From: Lepidodermella squamata
Lineage: Eukaryota; Gastrotricha
Direction: 5' to 3'
Assembly: GCA_047495785.1 (NCBI GenBank)
Contig: JBLDXI010000030.1
Coordinates: forward strand, 806,001-870,000
Length of the DNA: 64,000 nt
Positions 62,416 through 64,000 of this stretch are shown here, piece after piece; the first letter of the stretch is position 1; each line of letters opens with the position of its first letter. The translations under genes and the position numbers were made by a program. The notes under the pieces were generated by a model, which was given only the letters and a program-made list of their open reading frames with translations, had not been told where the DNA came from and made no database searches.

Positions 62416-63809
62416 TCAAGGTTTGATAACAGAGGAAAAGCCTGAATCAAAGCTCTGGCTAGTCATTAATAGGATGAGAATCCCGTCGAAAATAACGAAA
62501 AATAAACAGGTGAAAAACGCGACAAGGCCATCCAACAGCCTAATTACCGTAACATCACGCCAGCAGAAAACTTGTTTGATTATCGTTTGCGGGCTCTCAG
62601 AACGAGCCCAGGCGCAGGTGATTATCATGTAGATAGTTAACAAGCAGGAGGCGGCGAATTTCGTTGAAACCATCAAAACCATGTAAACAAGCTCGGATGT
62701 TTGCGGGATTTGTTGAAAAATCATTGAAATCGTGACAGAAAATGCTAGCAGGGCTGTCATGCTCATGACAGGCCGGTCGGGTATTTTTGCTGGTAGGACC
62801 AGCGAGAAGATGGCCAGGATAAGCAGGCCAAGAGTTGGGACGAAAATGTAGAAAATGTAATAGTTGCATTTACGTTGATAGGTCGTGATGAAATACAACC
62901 GGCGATAGTGGTTATCGCCGTACTTTGACACATTTTCCGTGCGAGTTTTGAATCCGCCGAGGGTCCAAACGTCAGTATCGTCTATGAACGAGTCGATGGC
63001 AGAGTTGTCCAGGCCGAAAAAGGTGATGTTGTAGTCAACAACTTCAATGATTTCGTCCGATTCCAAAACGATTTCACACTCCAAAATATCGACTGTAAAA
63101 TTTCGCGAAATTAATTAAGGAGGAATTTTCTATTCAATAAGGCTTACATGGGAATTTTTGAAATTCGAAATTGTCGCAGTAGGATGCAAAGACTTGTCGA
63201 CTTTCCCACGACGCTGTTGCGTATGGCTGAGAAAATGGGGTTATCTCGATATCAGTGTTTGCCCTGATGAAACAAATATCTCAATGAATCTCTATCAAAT
63301 CTTCAAAAATGCTCACGTTTCCAAGGGACGAAAATTCGATATTGCATTGTCATGAATTATGCCAGGATTCCAAACGTTTTCGGCTGGCACTGTGAACTGC
63401 TTGTCACTCATGAATCTGCAGTACGCGTTGTCTTTCGTGAAAAGACTTTCACACTGCAGCTGGCATGGAAACTCCCAAATAACTCGCAGGACTCCGTAGA
63501 CGTAAGAACTATGGTTCAAAAATTGCACAATATTCTCTATCAAGCTGAGGCGAAGACTTACGATTTTTCCAAATCATTGATGTCGACGTAGCGAAACAGT
63601 GAGATTGAGACATTTCCGATGAATCGCTTCTTGCCTTCGTTTTTGATGAATGCATTGCCGGGTAGCTGTTGCGAAATCATGTAAGGACATTTTTCGAATA
63701 TAGCGTTTCGATGCGTTTCAAACGGCAAATCGGGATCTCTCGCACTTGCATCGTCATTAGCGGCGGCCAAACTCGAGACTGAAGTTAGAAGGAAGAAAAA
63801 GTGTAACAT
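62416..63809 (-). CDS. Short Cys-loop receptor O (three-intron clade), first in a tight pair
   Basis: Exons on minus: 63562-63809, 63317-63508, 63148-63263, 62416-63092; introns 53, 53, 55 nt; 410 aa. Signal peptide MLHFFFLLTSVSSLAAAN; SLFRYVDINDLEKS; IWEFPCQLQC; 14-residue Cys-loop CDNFEFQKFPFDILEC; VWTLGGFK; YQRKCNYYIFYIFVPTLGLL; M2 after KIPDRPVMSMTALLAFSV (Asp -1', Arg 0'); QTSELVYMVLMV; M3; a short loop; M4 and a tail FDSGFSSVIKP about 12 residues longer than its sisters. Its stop is followed by an AATAAA hexamer that abuts the ATG of receptor N. Confidence 0.88.
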
Positions 63810-64000
63810 GGCTGCTTTTAAACTGTTGAATGGGACTGAAAAATCTGCTGAATGACTGATATTCTGTCACTGAAATCTCGGCTAGCGAGTACAATAACCA
63901 TGTTTGTATATCATTTTCAACTCCGCATTTAGATCTTTGTCAAAACATTCGAGAGACATGTTCGTTGAAATTAACGAAGCAAACAAGGTTTCCTCTTCAT
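63810..64000. other. Upstream flank of receptor O
   Basis: Presumed promoter of the receptor O/N pair; no recognisable element or exon. Confidence 0.4.

Noticed and set aside
1-64000. CRISPR arrays, bacterial operons, riboswitches, prophage
   Set aside because: Spliceosomal introns, signal-peptide exons and metazoan receptor families throughout show an animal nuclear genome; the 178-bp array has no spacers.

Overview
The window comes from a compact-genome invertebrate animal. The genes are interrupted by spliceosomal introns, nearly all 46-66 nt long, with GT-AG ends and a relaxed acceptor (CAG, TAG and AAG are all used). At least one intron is best explained as GC-AG, and one same-strand gene pair is separated by only 18 nt, which looks operon-like. 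An appendicularian tunicate (Oikopleura-like) would fit. A small annelid or another miniaturised animal cannot be excluded, and the mixed acceptors argue mildly against a nematode. The species cannot be fixed from sequence alone. No prokaryotic, viral or plasmid features were seen.

The window is dominated by neurotransmitter-receptor-like genes. Positions 1-26,252 hold four very large Cys-loop (pentameric ligand-gated channel) genes on the minus strand (1-2169 partial, 8995-13089, 15321-19395, 21597-26252) and a relic of a fifth (14577-15040). Their N-termini carry sushi-like, EGF and CUB-like modules, then in three of them a basic furin-type site, then a Ser/Thr mucin-like linker, and only then the ligand-binding domain and four membrane helices. 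I rebuilt the exons by hand; every junction keeps frame. Between them lie a class C GPCR (2897-5504), a 178-bp satellite array flanked by CTACGACG-type repeats, a degenerate tRNA-like sequence, a foldback element and a secreted PLCXD-like phospholipase gene.

Positions 27,278-42,210 are mixed: a HOGA1-like aldolase that lacks the Schiff-base lysine, two PPxY single-pass membrane proteins (one with ankyrin repeats on the unexpected side of the membrane), a small secreted peptide, three more class C GPCRs (two of them a recent segmental duplicate pair), and a Ly6-like GPI-anchored protein with a degraded sister copy.

Positions 42,694-63,809 are a second Cys-loop cluster of eleven short receptors (about 380-410 aa): seven on plus, four on minus, plus one C-terminal relic. 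All share a 14-residue Cys-loop instead of the canonical 13 and an extra Cys pair near loop D. Intron content splits them into intronless, one-intron and three-intron clades. One (44531-45709) is broken by a micro-duplication. A trypsin-like protease gene (54142-55746) sits between the strands, and its stop codon overlaps the stop of the convergent receptor. The tail of this protease was co-duplicated with the neighbouring receptor.

The most novel-looking item is the EGF/CUB/sushi-mucin-channel architecture: a matrix-facing, possibly proteolytically processed ectodomain on a pentameric channel. It sits in a dense cluster of fast (Cys-loop) and slow (class C GPCR) receptor-like genes.
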